A program made the translations under genes and the position numbers. Below are positions 11,426-22,889 of a stretch of DNA of 64,000 nucleotides, piece after piece. The stretch is taken from assembly GCA_004194705.1 (NCBI GenBank), contig SADC01000065.1:219480-283479 (forward strand). Reading direction: 5' to 3'. Below the pieces are notes generated by a model. That model was not told the origin of the DNA, did not search any database, and saw only the letters and a program-made list of their open reading frames with translations. Each line of letters opens with the position of its first letter. The first letter of the stretch is position 1. This stretch comes from Ditylenchus dipsaci (Eukaryota > Nematoda > Chromadorea > Rhabditida > Anguinidae).

Positions 11426-11934
11426 TTGGTTGGTTTAGACTAAAAATTTCAATTCCTGCAAAATTTTCACTGAACATGAAGGTAAAAAAACTCATTGGGT
11501 ACACTGAAAGTGAGAGTAAAAGTAAGACTGAGAGGCGATTTTTCCTGTTGGATACACGAAAGTGAGACATGAGAGTACACGAGAGTGAGAGTTCGAGTCA
11601 AAGTGAGAGTGAAAGGGTAAAACCGAGAGCTGAAAAAAAAGGAACAAAAGAGAGAAGATACCTAAGGCCAAACCGAAAACCGAAAACCCACGCGCAAAAA
11701 AGTAGAATTTGACAGTGTTTTGCTGAGGACACTTTTTGGACCTGTGAGTGAGAGTAATCCACTAATTTGATACCGGGCTTCAGGGTAGATACCTACCTGC
11801 CCTCCAGGTGGATAAGGGACGAAATAGGTCAGAATATCGAAATAACATGACTTCCCTTGATGACAAAAGATACCCTGAAAAACATACCCAAATAACCCCC
11901 TCAAATAATCCCCCTGAATAATCCTCCGACCTCC

Positions 11935-12075
11935 CCCCCACAGAACCCTAGGGGCCCCAGTCATTTTAAGTCTACCTATGCAAAAAAAATTCAATTTGTA
12001 TTTGTGCCTCATTTATTTTTCGCATAGATTAGACTTAAAATGACTGGGCCCCTAGGGTTCTGGCGAGTGGGGCCC
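11935..12075. mobile_element. Small foldback, AGAACCCTAGGGGCC ends
   Basis: CAGAACCCTAGGGGCCCCAG plus TCATTTTAAGTCTA is repeated in inverse at the right end. The loop is AT-rich. Confidence 0.65.
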
Positions 12076-12394
12076 CAAAGGTTCTGTTTAGCCAAGACAA
12101 ATACTTAAAAGCTTTAAAATGTTAACAAAATATTTAAAAATTGCAGTACTCGGTGGTTTCTCGGAGCTGGGCGGCGCCCAAAAATGGTGAAAATTTGCCT
12201 GGCGGCGGTTCCAGAGCCGGCGCCCGTGCAGTATGCATCCACCATGAAAAATTTATTTGCACGGATTCATAGCACAGTGTGGTCCAAGAATTTTGAGCAC
12301 TTTTGAGAAGCCATAACTTTTTTTAAAGCCGTTTTAAAAATTCTGTGAACGCCAATCAACTCAGTCTTTGATGGCGATTTTTGATAAATAATGT

Positions 12395-12510
12395 GAAAAA
12401 CACGATTTTTGCTTGGTCCCATGTGTCTGGGTCTTGGTTGCTAGATGGCTCCCAGATGGGCAAGACCCAAACTACAGGGAGACCAAGCAAAAATCGTGTT
12501 TTCACATTAC
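12395..12510. mobile_element. Small foldback, CACGATTTTTGCTTGGTC arms
   Basis: AACACGATTTTTGCTTGGTC at the left and its inverse at the right enclose a second inverted pair, GGGTCTTGG. Confidence 0.6.
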
Positions 12511-13236
12511 CGTATTTACTGTATTAAGTCCCATGGGGAGTTATTTTTCAACCTCCAAAAAATCGAAAAATTTTGAAATCGATTTTGAGATTTCGGGTGC
12601 TCAACCAAAATCTGAAAAGTGTAATCAGGTAAACTCGCGGCAACTAAGAAAACGCAAAACAGATTTGCGAAATGTTCGCTCTAGGCTGAGATTAAGGGGT
12701 ATAGACGTTTGGCTACAAATGTAACATTTTTGGCGTTCTGCCCTATGTTCTGTTTTAGAAACTTAGGCCTACTTAGGCTTAGGCCTTAGGCTTAGGCTTA
12801 GGACCAAAAAATGTCTTACGAACTACAAAATGGCTGAAAAAATAAGCCTAAGTGGCTTAAACAGAACATAGGGCAGAACGCCAAAAATGTTACATTTGTA
12901 GCCAAACGTCTACTCACCAGATATAAGGTCCGTAGGTGGGACTTATTAGAGGGTGGGGAGCAGGGCTGCACCGGATATCCGATATCCGACACTTTTTGAC
13001 ATCCCATATCCGGTATTCGATATCCGAAAAATGGCCAATTTCGGAAAAATTTTTTTAAACTTTTTTGAAATTTAGAAAAAAATTTCAATTTTTTCTCAAA
13101 TTTCATCAAAAATATCCGAAATCCGATAACCGATATACGGCATTTTTTCATATCCGGTATCCGATCCGATATTTTTCCATATCCGGTACAGCCCTGTGGG
13201 AGTTATTAGAGGTGGGGAGTTAATACAGTAAATACA
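12510..13236. mobile_element. Tc1-like foldback (CCGTATTTACTGTATTAA ends)
   Basis: The left end is TA|CCGTATTTACTGTATTAA; the right end near 13221-13236 is TTAATACAGTAAATAC. The inner arms contain CCCTATGTTCTGTTT and its inverse. Another foldback interrupts the right arm (12962-13196). Confidence 0.55.
12962..13196. mobile_element. hAT-like foldback, GGATATCCGATATCC phrase
   Basis: Begins CAGGGCTGCACCGGATATC and ends GATATTTTTCCATATCCGG followed by TACAGCCCTG. The interior is built from variants of ATCCGATATCCG. Flanks GTGGGGAG and TGGGAG could be an 8-bp duplication with one or two lost bases. Confidence 0.65.
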
Positions 13237-13289
13237 TATATACCAAAAAAATTGCCATCAAAAACTGAGTTCATTGGCGTTCACAGAAT

Positions 13290-14085
13290 TTTGAAAGACA
13301 GGACGGCGCTGGGCGACGGTCTTTTCGTCCCCGGTCTTTTCGTCCCCGGAGTAAAATCAGCGGAAGTTCTAATATTAAAACTAGAACTAATGGTATATTT
13401 ATTGGGCACCATGGTACTACAGGCATGGGTCAGCTGGACCAGACATAACATTATAAAGGATGTTACTATTGAAGACTGGAGATTCGACTTCTTCCGTCTT
13501 TGACTGGAGAAAGGACCACTGGAGAGGCATCCACATAGCAGCAGAAGAGGAGACTGGAGCAGACACCACTTGGACAGCTGAGGTGAAGGATTCCTCTTCT
13601 TCTTCATCTGAGTAACACATCTGGAGAGCTTCCCATGCACTTGAGGTGCGCACCAATAGACCAGTTGGAGAGTCCGCTTCACCGGCGAAGTGGGAGCGCG
13701 AGCTGGAGGCGAGGACCGGAACCATACGGAGGGAGTCCCGCGACGCTTCTTCGACAGGCGTCACAGGAATGCTTTGCTTGCTCGGTCCACAGTATCTGGA
13801 AATGTAATAGGGAGTCCATCAGAGGACTCCTTGTTAACTGGACAATAGATATTTAGAACTTCGAGTCATCGATAAGTTCAATACTAACTTTCTTAGCTGG
13901 AATGTTCTGGACTCTAAATGTATCCAAGAGAGCTTGTAGCTGAGTCTCAGCTCGAGCCTTCTTTGGACCTTTCAATTTAGAAATGTCGGACTGTAGTACT
14001 GTAAGTGAACTGGACAGAGTCGACTGACTGGACAAAGAACTGATAAACTTAATCACTAACCTCGATCATTGAATGAGCACGCTCC
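13290..14085 (-). CDS. Hypothetical minus-strand reading frames
   Basis: Two open frames, 13417-13764 (115 codons, with an acidic run and many Ser) and 13853-14056 (67 codons, with repeated SSLSSQSTLSSSLTV and KGPKKARAETQLQALL), could be exons of one gene. A GTAATG-type donor-like site lies between them. I recognise no domain. A plus-strand GGTCTTTTCGTCCCC pair at 13316-13350 resembles the terminal phrase of the adjacent element (14270-15435), so this may be the cargo of a larger, rearranged copy. Low confidence. Confidence 0.25.
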
Positions 14086-14269
14086 ATAATTCAAAAATCA
14101 GCAAAAAGAATGTATATTTATGAAACTTGCTCGCCATGTCGAGTATTTCTGGACAGGACAAATCAACGTTTGAAATAAACTATTTCAAACTAGACTTATT
14201 TTAGGCGCAATACGTTTCAATCTGAAACGTATTGTCCCGACTGGAAACGTCGTTCAAACGATGGCAACA

Positions 14270-15435
14270 GTCCTTACACCGGTCATTTCGTCCCCGGTCA
14301 TTTCGTCCCCCCGGTCATTTCGTCCCCTGGCCTTTTCGTCCCCTGGCCTTTTCGTCCCCAAAAGCCGCCAATTTGAAATTCAAACAGGTTCAGATCCATG
14401 TGGTAGCAGACATTTTTTCTTGAATGACAGTCCTATATTTGTATTTATAAGACCCGTGAGCCTCAGGATGATAGTTTAATCCCCTGGTACCTCCTCTAAA
14501 TGGTATCCACCTCCAGAATCCGAAATATTGGATTTAATTGAAAGTAACTAAAAATTATTGTGCCTATCCATAATTGGTTCTGAACACGGTTTTATAATTC
14601 TAAAACATCAGGAACCCCAGTTCTGGAGTTTTTCCTATGAATAGTTTTCTATCCTGTAGGGAATCTACGTGATAGTATGAAGGTTGTAGTACCGAGAAAG
14701 TAGTACTTAGTGGTAGTAACAAGGCAGTGACTATGAATCGGTACTCAGGGGGAAGTGCCTGGTGGTGGTAGATAGTAATTTCTAGTTAGTGGTACCTAAA
14801 GGGCAGTACTTATTCGACAATACCCAGATTGTTTATTAAACTATTTTTGCAAAGCATCTGACCATGCTAGCAGCTGGATCATTCGGATCTGCCATACACC
14901 AACTAAACCAAGTGGTCGTCCACTTGGATCGAATTTTTTACGCTATTGGGAAATCCAAAACTTGTTTTTCGCATTAATTCAAGCATTCTAAGATGGTATG
15001 ACAGTGCTAAAATTACGCTTTGCAAGATTTACGAAAACTGTGAAAATAACGTAAAAAAGTAGTTTTACTACCTTCAAACCATCTTTAGAATGCTCGAATA
15101 GGTACAGAAAATAGTTTTTGGAACCCGAAAACGAAAAAAAATTTTGATCCAAATAGACGGTTTTCAGGCTATCCAGGTGTATATACACCTGACCAGGAGG
15201 TACCAACCTATTTATAGAGTTGGGGTGGGTAAAATTACAATTTTGGTCCTAAAAAACCCAATTCCTGACACAATTTTAAGTTAGAAAAAGTGTTTACTAT
15301 CCCCAGTATTTGAACCTGTTTGAAAATTTCAAATTGGCGGTTTTGGGGACGAAATGACCGGGGACGAAAAGGCCAGGGGACGAAATGACCGGGACGAAAT
15401 GACCGGGGACAAAATGACCGGGACGAAATGACCTA
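14270..15435. mobile_element. Phrase-array TIR element (GGTCATTTCGTCCCC)
   Basis: The left end repeats GGTCATTTCGTCCCC or GGCCTTTTCGTCCCC about five times, then GCCAATTTGAAATTCAAAC. The right end (15310-15432) is the exact inverse order: TTTCAAATTGGCGG, then GGGGACGAAATGACC repeats. The interior has a CCAAGTGG foldback (14895-15175) and no transposase. I found no clear target-site duplication. Its architecture is like the MULE-like families here. Confidence 0.72.
14895..15175. mobile_element. CCAAGTGG foldback copy
   Basis: Starts ACCAAGTGGTCGTCCACTTG. The inverted arms contain ATTCTAAGATGGTATGA and its complement. The right end is eroded. Confidence 0.6.
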
Positions 15436-15439
15436 GTGC

Positions 15440-15705
15440 CGACGGCGCTAGTAGCGAATACCCCCCCCCAAGCATCCGACCTTTAAAAATTGCTGTAACT
15501 ACCCTTGCAAACAACAAGTTTAGGCTTAGCCCTTAGGCTTGGAGGTAGGCCAGCGTACGGAAGTTGTGACTAATGAAGAGTTTGCGCACATTTTCCGGGT
15601 CTGGGACATATATTTGGGTACTTTTTACTAAAGTAAAAAAAGTGAAAATCGTTGGGGGTGGGGGATGGCGTTGGTATTCGCTACTAGCGTCGACAGGACT
15701 TTAAA
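15440..15705. mobile_element. Foldback MITE, GGCGCTAGTAGCGAATACC ends
   Basis: Left GGCGCTAGTAGCGAATACCC and right GGTATTCGCTACTAGCG form the ends, with poly-C/poly-G borders. The interior carries TAGGCTTAGCCCTTAGG-like sequence shared, in inverse, with the 43612-43852 element. Confidence 0.68.
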
Positions 15706-15854
15706 AAAGTTATGGCTTATAGAAAGTGGCCAAAATTCTTGATTCAGCCTGTAGAGTGTGTCCTCTCAGAGGGAGTCAAACTATATTCTATTCTCAAAAT
15801 TAGACTCACAACAATTTATTTACATACGAAGACATCGCTTTACAATACAGCTAT

Positions 15855-18546
15855 TCATCGCATAGCCTTTTCAGAATGAATCTTTCTATTAGATTCTTTC
15901 TTCTGAGCTTTCTTTCCTCTCAGCCAGCAATCGTTGTAGAGATGAACGACCCGAGCCTTACTTTGCTTCCTGAAGATAAATCCAATAACACAGAACAGCG
16001 TCAGACGACCTATGACTATAGTGCACAGAACCTAAGGACGGCATAATTTTAAAAACATGAAAAGTAGAAATACTTACCTGCAAGACAAGCATAGCCGCAA
16101 GTGGCATAAATATCCACACATAGATGTTGTGCAATCAGGTGACAGCGGTTTGAAAGGCACACCGCATTTGTCAGCTCTTCCAGTGTTTTGTAGAATAATT
16201 GAAATTGACTATATCTGAAACGAGAACATAAAACAGAGTCATCATTGAGCCAAACATCTGAAACATCTGAACAAACAGACCCTTGATCATTTCCGCAATA
16301 GGTCCCTCTCCTTCGACAGTGATTTCTAGTGTATGCTCTCCTTTGCTAATCCCATGAGACTCACCGTAGTTGACAGCCGAAAACAAAAAAACCAATAAAA
16401 CAGGAAAAGAGAAGTTAAAAAATCTCTTACGTGAACGAGAACTCTGTAGTAATAGTAGTCGACAACAACTACTACCAAGGCAACCAAGAATATGACCGAC
16501 CAGCGCAGAAACGAGACCCAAGTTGCACGAAGCTCTTCACAGTTGGCCATCTTAACACATACAGATCCGAATCAAAGCTTAAAAGAACACCAAGTTAAAA
16601 ATACTAACCCAAACGGAGACATCAATCCGTTGACGATAATTTCCTCTTTTGCAGTGGCTCCAGTATTTCCATGCCTTGTTCCTTGCGCTTATTTTCGATG
16701 GACTGATAGTAAGAAGACAGAAACTTATTTTTGAATCGAATATCGCTGAGATAACTCGTGATTGCATTGACATTTCCACGGAACACCCAATACACAATGA
16801 AGACGAGAAAGCCAGACAAGATGTCCTTGAAAACCCCCAGCGCCATCTCCAACAAATCAATAAGAGAGAGGCGAGGTAAAATCGGACGCATACCTTGAAC
16901 CAATCAACATGATTTTGCACGGTAACTTCGATCTCATTTAAAGCTCTTATCCATTCATTCTCCGGTTCTTCAACAGCTTTGAAATGTATCTAAACAAAGA
17001 AAAAGGAAAAGGATGAGTCTTGAAAGTCTTACGTTCAGCTTCAGTTGATCTTTTATTTGCTTGCTGATATTCTCCATGCTATCCATTTGTCATCAAGATC
17101 GGGCGTCAATGGATTATTTTCGTCGAGTTTCTGTCCCAAAGCACAATATTTACTGGCAGCCGAAGTCATTTTGGATGGCTAAATTCAATATTCCTTCATG
17201 AAAAAATTTGGAAAACATATAAAGGTACCTGACACAAATTCAAGGAATTCATATGACGACAAGTGAAAAAAGCGATAAAAAAAGGAGTACTTTCATAGCA
17301 CAAGCTCTGAAAAAAGATATTAGGTCGGTATAACTAAGACTACTCCAGCATTACTTGAGCATCTTGAAACTTTTTGTGACACTTTTCCACAGCTCCCGCG
17401 AACATCTGTTGGCAGCGCTGAGTGAACCTTCTAGCAATGGATCGGCCCAATTTAGACTTGAACTTTGTCCACACAGGTTGCACTTCCTCAATAGTTGGAG
17501 TAGAGCTTGTTCCCCATCATATTCATGCCCTCAACAATTTGCTGTCTATCTGCCATAGCCTGAAATTCAGAATTTTGAGCACAATTTTTCAATTAAGTAC
17601 AAGCCAACGTGCGCATTGTCAATGACTGCAGCGAGAGTTTCATCTTCTTCGTTGCTTGTACTCAGATCTTCAGTAAATGGTTCGATTAGTGACTTGAGAG
17701 TCCGAACCACTTTTCGGCCTATTGTTGCGCTCTGACCTGAAAATAAAGAGTGTGAAAATAACTCTACGCGAAAATTTAATCGTACCAAAATGCTTTTCGA
17801 GAAGGGCTTCGATCGGACCAGACGCTAGAGTGATTCGCTGAGCTGTGATTCTGGATTGCATATCGAGGTGACAGAGCACAATACTTGAAGTCAGTCGAAA
17901 GTTCTCCACAATGTTTTGAATAGGCCCCTCGCTCAGCTGATTCACAATGAATATGGTGAGAAATCCCTGACCAGTTTTGCTGAGAGCACCCACACAGACG
18001 CATAAGAGAGCACATCGAAAGACCTGAATGAAACCATAAATTTTCGGTGTTGAAAAAAACCCTGCACAGACAGCATTAAGAGAGAAAGCCATGGCGAAAC
18101 AGGCAACCATCATCCATTTGAAGACTTCACTAGCAACAGCGTTGAACTCCAGAAAGTTAAGACGTTTCCAGGCAAGCAAGTATACAATCAAGCAGATTCC
18201 AAAGCCTATTGGGAAGTTGTAGCAAAACCGAAAGTTTCTGTAGTGCTTCACTTCGCTAAAAGTCAATTGTGTGTAAAATATTTTCAGGTAGAAATCACAC
18301 TACCTGTACCAAAAGATATCCATAAACTTGGATCTGCCTTTTTGCAATCTTCTTCGCTCGCGTTTTTCCTCTACGAATAGATTTGAAAGAAACATCTTGT
18401 AGGACCCGAATTAAGCTGAATGACAACATAAGTTGGGAGGAAACATCATGAAGAAATATATAAACGGAAAGATATCGTAAAAGTTTTATTGTCTTTGACG
18501 AAAAATAGTGTCGAATGATGAAGTCAGTTGATAAGTCGTCACTCAC
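15855..18546 (-). CDS. DC-STAMP domain membrane protein (DCST1/DCST2, SPE-42-like)
   Basis: Multi-exon gene read on the minus strand. Start at 18546 (MSDDLSTDFIIRHY...), then a long exon (18255-17786) with several membrane helices and the family-type GPIQNIVENFRLTSSIVLCH region. Further exons include Cys-rich RRFTQRCQQMFAGAVEKCHK, a linker ending in QNHVDWFK, another helix, FLSSYYQSIENKRKEQG followed by LEPLQKRK, an exon starting MANCEELRATWV, VEGEGPIAEMIK, and a last exon (16031-15855) ending near RVVHLYNDCWLRGKK. These match the DC-STAMP layout; animal relatives act on the sperm surface in egg fusion. No C-terminal RING-type cysteines are seen. At least three one-base frame breaks occur (near 16135, 17090 and 17513), and the first intron junction is out of phase. 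The order of conserved motifs is intact, so I favour sequence errors over a pseudogene, without certainty. Confidence 0.72.
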
Positions 18547-19009
18547 AAATCGTCAGTGAGCATATGGGTCACTTACGGGTCACGGATCCTCACTGGTATT
18601 CCATACCGAAATCGATTAGACCCACCGACAATTTGATGTATCCATTATGTTGGCTTTTCCATTCCTCTCATTCCATTCCCATTCCTGGCGAAAGAGGTAT
18701 TATAGATATCGCTTCGTCCCCTATATTTTCTTTTGGCTGTAAATTAAGTTTTTAGTCTTCATGAAACCCAGTGTCTAGGTTTACTTTATTTTCACTAATT
18801 AGTCTACCTATTCTAGGAAAACACTCTTCTCGACTTTGAGGGTCTGTATATCGTAGCAGAGTAAATATTTTTCAAAGTTGTTTCAGTGTTTTCTACCACG
18901 AGATCAACTAATTTCACTGCTTGGGTAATTGGATTTTCATCTAAGAATCTCGAGATCGACGTAAATTTTTTTTTTATTTTTAGGAAATCGAAAAATAGAC
19001 CATCGGTGC
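18547..19009. other. Intergenic DNA
   Basis: Spacer between the divergently placed DCST-like gene and the 19010 foldback. I see no clear gene or repeat. Confidence 0.5.
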
Positions 19010-19094
19010 CAGTGTTTTCATAACTAACACTAACACCTAACACTTAGTCAGTGTTAGCCTAACTGTTAGGTTAGTGTTAGTTATGAAAACACCG
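19010..19094. mobile_element. Solo hAT foldback (CAGTGTTTTCATAAC)
   Basis: An 85-bp palindrome with the same ends as the 7231-10327 hAT and GTTAGTGTTAG units inside. Flanks ATCGGTGC and ATTCGGTGC are consistent with an 8-bp duplication altered by one inserted T. Confidence 0.72.
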
Positions 19095-19442
19095 ATTCGG
19101 TGCGCTTATTAGAAGAAATACGGTAGTTATACTGCGGACAATCTCAGACATGAGTTTCTGATTCAGAGATTATTAGTCCTGTATAGATTTGCTTCTACTG
19201 GCATTTGATTTCAATGCAATAAATAGTTCACTTTTTATTGAATAAATAATGGCTCTCTCCTGTATATCAAACTGTTGTTCTAGTTTTATCCGTTCTCAAA
19301 AGTTTGCACTCAAAATTGTTATTTCATATAGTGCAATATTGTATCATAAATAAATTGACTTAAAAGGCTTGCTGGAACTTTTGGCGAGAACTGATTAGAA
19401 CCATTTTTAGATGTAACAGTTGATATAACAGAGAGCCAAATT

Positions 19443-19451
19443 TCTAGAAAA
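19443..19451 (+). promoter_or_regulatory. Acceptor-like site before RPP30 start
   Basis: AATTTCTAG ends about four bases before the ATG pair at 19452. It matches the acceptors used in this gene's introns. Whether it receives a spliced leader or joins an unseen 5'-UTR exon cannot be told from DNA. Confidence 0.4.
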
Positions 19452-20656
19452 ATGATGCAGTTTGCTGAGCTGAATCTTCATCACAGAGGCAATGCCGAGA
19501 AGACAACAAATCTGGTGAGAAGGGCTGTGCGCATGGGCTATGACGCCGTCGTGATCAACATCGATATTGGACAAATGGAAGCAAAGAGCAGCGATAAATC
19601 TGCCGAGGTCAATAATTTAGCTTCTGTTCATTTTTTAAATTTGAAAGTTTGTAATTTTGAGACAGAACATCAGCCTCCACGAAAAAAGAAGCGAAAGAGC
19701 AATGCCAATCCAACTGAAGCAATCAAGGAGCAATCTGATGTTATTGGTGGTGGAGGCGGAGATGTGGTGCCTGATCCTTTCCTTGTCAATGAAAAACAAC
19801 TTGATCTCTCTTCCTTGGAGCAAGCTGGTCGGAAATTCCGTCAGTTTAGGTATTCCGTATTTCTGGTTGCGTTTGCATTATTTTTTTTAAATAAATTCAG
19901 CCGCTTAACAGTTCATCTAACAGACTCCACTTCGGTTCACAAACTTCTTCACCATGCCAAGCTGAAGCTGTATGATTTAGTGGCTGTGCGCTTTGACGAC
20001 GAACAGATCCTGATGACATTGCAACGCAAGGGACATCTAATCGACTTAATCAGCATTGAAGCAGACTCTGGCAAAGTCCCCTGGCTTTACCTACCCAAAG
20101 TTGTGCAAGCATGTGTCGCCTGTGGTCTCGGCTTCGAATTGGTTTACTCAAAAGCACTTTTTAGCCAGGAAAACAGGCGACAGGTAAAATTCTGCTAGGT
20201 TTTCATTTTCTAAAGTAAAATTTCTAGTTTTTTTCAAATGCGCGTTCGCTGATGACAATAACTCGTGGTGGCAGAGGAGTGGTACTAAGCAGTGGAGCAG
20301 ATGAGATTATTGCCATTCGGGCTCCTTATGATGCCGCCAACTTGTGCACTTTGTTTGGGATGGAGCCGAGACACGGGAGGAAATTTGTTGCAGGTGATTT
20401 TTAGTTATTGTTGGTGAAAGAATTCAATTTCCTCTTTTTAGCCAATGCCAAAGCAATTCTGTTGAGATCGCAGTCTAGACGGACCATTAAAGGAAGTATA
20501 CATGTGACATCAGACCTTAGTGCAATTCCATCTTCATTAGGTCAGCCTTCCGAACTGACGCTGCAGAAATTGGCGCAAATTCCAGAATTCGAGAACCAGT
20601 TGAAGCTGCAAGAAAAAGATATAGACAGAGACGTTGAGATGATAGCTATTGTTTGA
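19452..20656 (+). CDS. RPP30: RNase P/MRP protein subunit p30
   Basis: Protein subunit of nuclear RNase P and RNase MRP, which process the 5' ends of tRNAs and rRNA precursors. Five exons: 19452-19607, 19662-19849, 19901-20183, 20228-20393 and 20442-20656 (introns 54, 51, 44 and 48 nt). The first intron has a weak GTCAAT donor and a length divisible by three, so it could instead be coding. The start FAELNLHHRGN, the middle KLYDLVAVRFDDEQ and LGFELVYSKALFS, and the C-terminal IIAIRAPYDAANLCTLFGM fit the p30 TIM-barrel family along its length. A Lys/Arg-rich insertion (PPRKKKRKSN) with a Gly run follows the first strand region. A TTTCTAG lies just upstream of the ATG and may be a trans-splice or 5'-UTR acceptor. 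All frames are intact. The next gene, TRMT10C-like, starts 143 bp downstream. Confidence 0.93.
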
Positions 20657-20780
20657 GAAATTTGTTGTTGTTTGATATAAAGTTGTTGAGTTTGAATGGT
20701 TTTCTAAGTGTATTTATAGCGTTTTTACCTGGAATACTTTTTCACTGCAATGTGCACGTGGATTGAGCGACAATCTTTGT

Positions 20781-20788
20781 AATTTCAG
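20781..20788 (+). promoter_or_regulatory. Acceptor-like site before TRMT10C start
   Basis: AATTTCAG ends at 20788, with the first ATG at 20800, in the 143-bp gap after RPP30. The layout of short gap plus acceptor is what a downstream operon gene would show in a trans-splicing animal. Confidence 0.42.
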
Positions 20789-20799
20789 TGTGTCAAAAC

Positions 20800-22564
20800 A
20801 TGCGTTTCCGGTCTTACCTCTATCACGTTCTCTTGTGGAATGCTAAGCGATTGTGTGGAATACAGGTGAAGAAAACACCTCCAACCCTGAATCTCGATTC
20901 ATTGCTGTACCGTTTGGTCTGGAATGTCAAGCGTGTTTGTGGAGTTAGAAATAGAGGACCGCATCCTGTGGTTTGGAGTGAGTATCCTATGCTTTTGTAA
21001 TTTAATTTTGACCAATATTTTATTGAGGGGAGCTTCCGTGCAGGACGTTAGTTTTCTGATTTATGTCTTTCTTTGTACGTTTCATATGAATCATCTCTTC
21101 CAGATATGTACCACCGCCGGAATGGCAGCAATCATTGGATGATTCGCAGCGTGCTCGTTTGAAGATTGTTTTGAAAGAATTAGAGGTAAATTTTAAATCT
21201 ACATTATAAAACAATTGGTAGGCAGCTGGAGTTTTAGGTCCTTGCTCGAATTTACACTTACATTCCTGAAAAAATTGCTATAAAAGAATGGCAAGAGCTA
21301 ATCAAAATGGATTCAGTCAGGGAGCGTTTTCAGCACCTGAACTTCATTCGTATGAAAGAGCGTCTTAAAGCTAAAGACCTCAATGATAAAATGAGCAAAA
21401 AAAGAGGTGATTCAGTGAAAGAACAGACCAATATCGCTCTGCCATTGTGTTCCACTTCAGCCGAAGATCAGGAAGAGAAACAAGAAGAGAAGAAATTGAG
21501 CGAAGAAGTTGTTGATATCGAAGAGGCTGATTCTGAAAATCCGTATAAACTCTCTTGTCGACGGAGTAAGATTTTTCAGCATTGCACCATCAAACCCTTC
21601 AGTCATTTTGCTTTTACTTTCCATGATTATTTGCAGCGTGGAACAAACAGGTGCAAGAAGGTGACCGATACTTGACTTCACTCCGGCTCGATGACACTCC
21701 CAAGGTAGCGATCGATTGCAGGTTTCTGGGACAGCACTCCAGGCGTGGCTTAAATTTAACAATGGTGCAGCTTCACATTCTTATCTCCATGAACAGTTGT
21801 AGGAAGGAGCCTTGGCCTGTATTCCTGACCAACTTTGATGAAGCCAACAGTGATATTTCAGAATTTAAACAATCGTAAGCCTTCTTCCCTAAATATATAT
21901 CCCATCCTTACTTGTAACATTTTGCAGAAAGTTGAAACTTCTCGATGGTAGACAATCGTTGAAAGCTGATCTCACTAGTCAGTCTTATTTGGATCTCTTT
22001 CCTGAAAAAAGACAGCATAACAAGATAATTTATTTGAGTCCTCATGCCGAACAAGAGTTAGAACAAGTGGAACCAGATGCATGCTATGTAATTGGAGGAA
22101 TAGTGGATCGTGTGCGAGAGCCAGGCATAGAAAATCACGCATCCAGGGTAGTTGCTGAGCAAGAAGGGCTGCAGTGCAGGAAACTACCGTTAGATCAGTA
22201 TTTGGAGTAAGTTTTTTGCTTTTTTTGCTGGAACCCATCATAATTGATCTGTTTTCAGATGGCAGAGTGGCAACAAGATGCTGACACTGACGGCTGTTTT
22301 GGCTATTCTGCAAGATGTCTACGACCTAAAAGGCGACTGGAGATGTGCTCTTCTCAAGTAAGAGTTCATTATCTTTTCCTTTTTTGACCCACCATGTGTG
22401 TTCGTTCTAGAAATATTCCTGTACGCAATTTACGCAAGCCAGACGAAAGCAACCAGACAGTGAAGAGGCGCAATCAAGAAAAGATTGTACACCAGAAAGA
22501 AGTGCTTCGAGTGCTCACCGAGAATTCACCGCCAGATATAATTGTACAAAAAGTTCTCGAATAG
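20800..22564 (+). CDS. TRMT10C: tRNA methyltransferase 10 homologue C-like (mitochondrial RNase P protein 1)
   Basis: SPOUT-fold tRNA purine-9 N1-methyltransferase. In animals the C-type protein is also a core subunit of protein-only mitochondrial RNase P. Exons: 20800-about 20980 (N-terminal, with two similar peptides, YHVLLWNAKRLCGI and YRLVWNVKRVCGV), then about 21110-21185, 21238-21565, 21637-21874, 21928-22206, 22259-22357 and 22411-22564, with introns in phase. Family features include IPEKIAIKEWQELIK and a basic coiled segment before the catalytic domain. The SPOUT core follows: KVAIDCRFLG, IIYLSPHAEQELE, CYVIGGIVDR and LPLDQYLEWQSGNKMLTLTA. The first intron junction does not keep phase, so the N-terminus may have a missed donor or a base error. 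The extended N-terminal region, rather than a short A/B-type protein, supports the C type. Confidence 0.86.
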
Positions 22565-22849
22565 GAGTGTGTGATGTCAAAATAGTATTGATTGTTGTTT
22601 TTGTTTGTTTGTTATGTTTGAATAAGTAAAGATACTCTGTGTAATTCCTCTCAGCCTAGAATTAATTAATGGAGTGTATGGCTTCAAACTTCAGGGTTAA
22701 ACTTGTTTGGGAAATTTTCGAGTCTTTTTCTTGCGATCGAGATTTTTTGTATGCAAAGTTTGAGCAATAGAAAAGCCTTAAAGGGGAGGGAGACTTGATA
22801 TACCCATCGCCTATTGTCGAAAGTTCAAGTCCCTGTAGGGGTGTTTTAA
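22565..22849. other. 3' flank of TRMT10C
   Basis: The downstream sequence includes a weak AATAAG just after the stop. No other feature before the nested transposon cluster. Confidence 0.4.
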
Positions 22850-22889
22850 AGGCGCATGCTCGCCGCCGATGGAAATATTTTGAAAGGCG

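Larger units (their letters stand above)
10618..11945. mobile_element. Inverted-repeat element with poly-C ends, GGTTATTTG phrase
   Basis: The left arm contains CAAATAACCCC followed by GGGTTATTTGGGTATG and TTTTTCAGGTAT. The right arm (11860-11945) is the inverse, including AAACATACCCAAATAACCCC. Two CCAAGTGG foldback copies fill the middle. Borders are approximate. Confidence 0.55.

Noticed and set aside
13290..15435. One large element from 13316 to 15435
   Set aside because: The 13316-13350 phrase pair is in the same orientation as the 14270 array, so it is not an outer inverted end; a clean pair exists for 14270-15435 only.
15855..18546. Calling the DCST-like gene a pseudogene
   Set aside because: Motif order and membrane layout are intact, and breaks are single bases also seen in other conserved genes. 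Left as a gene with a warning.
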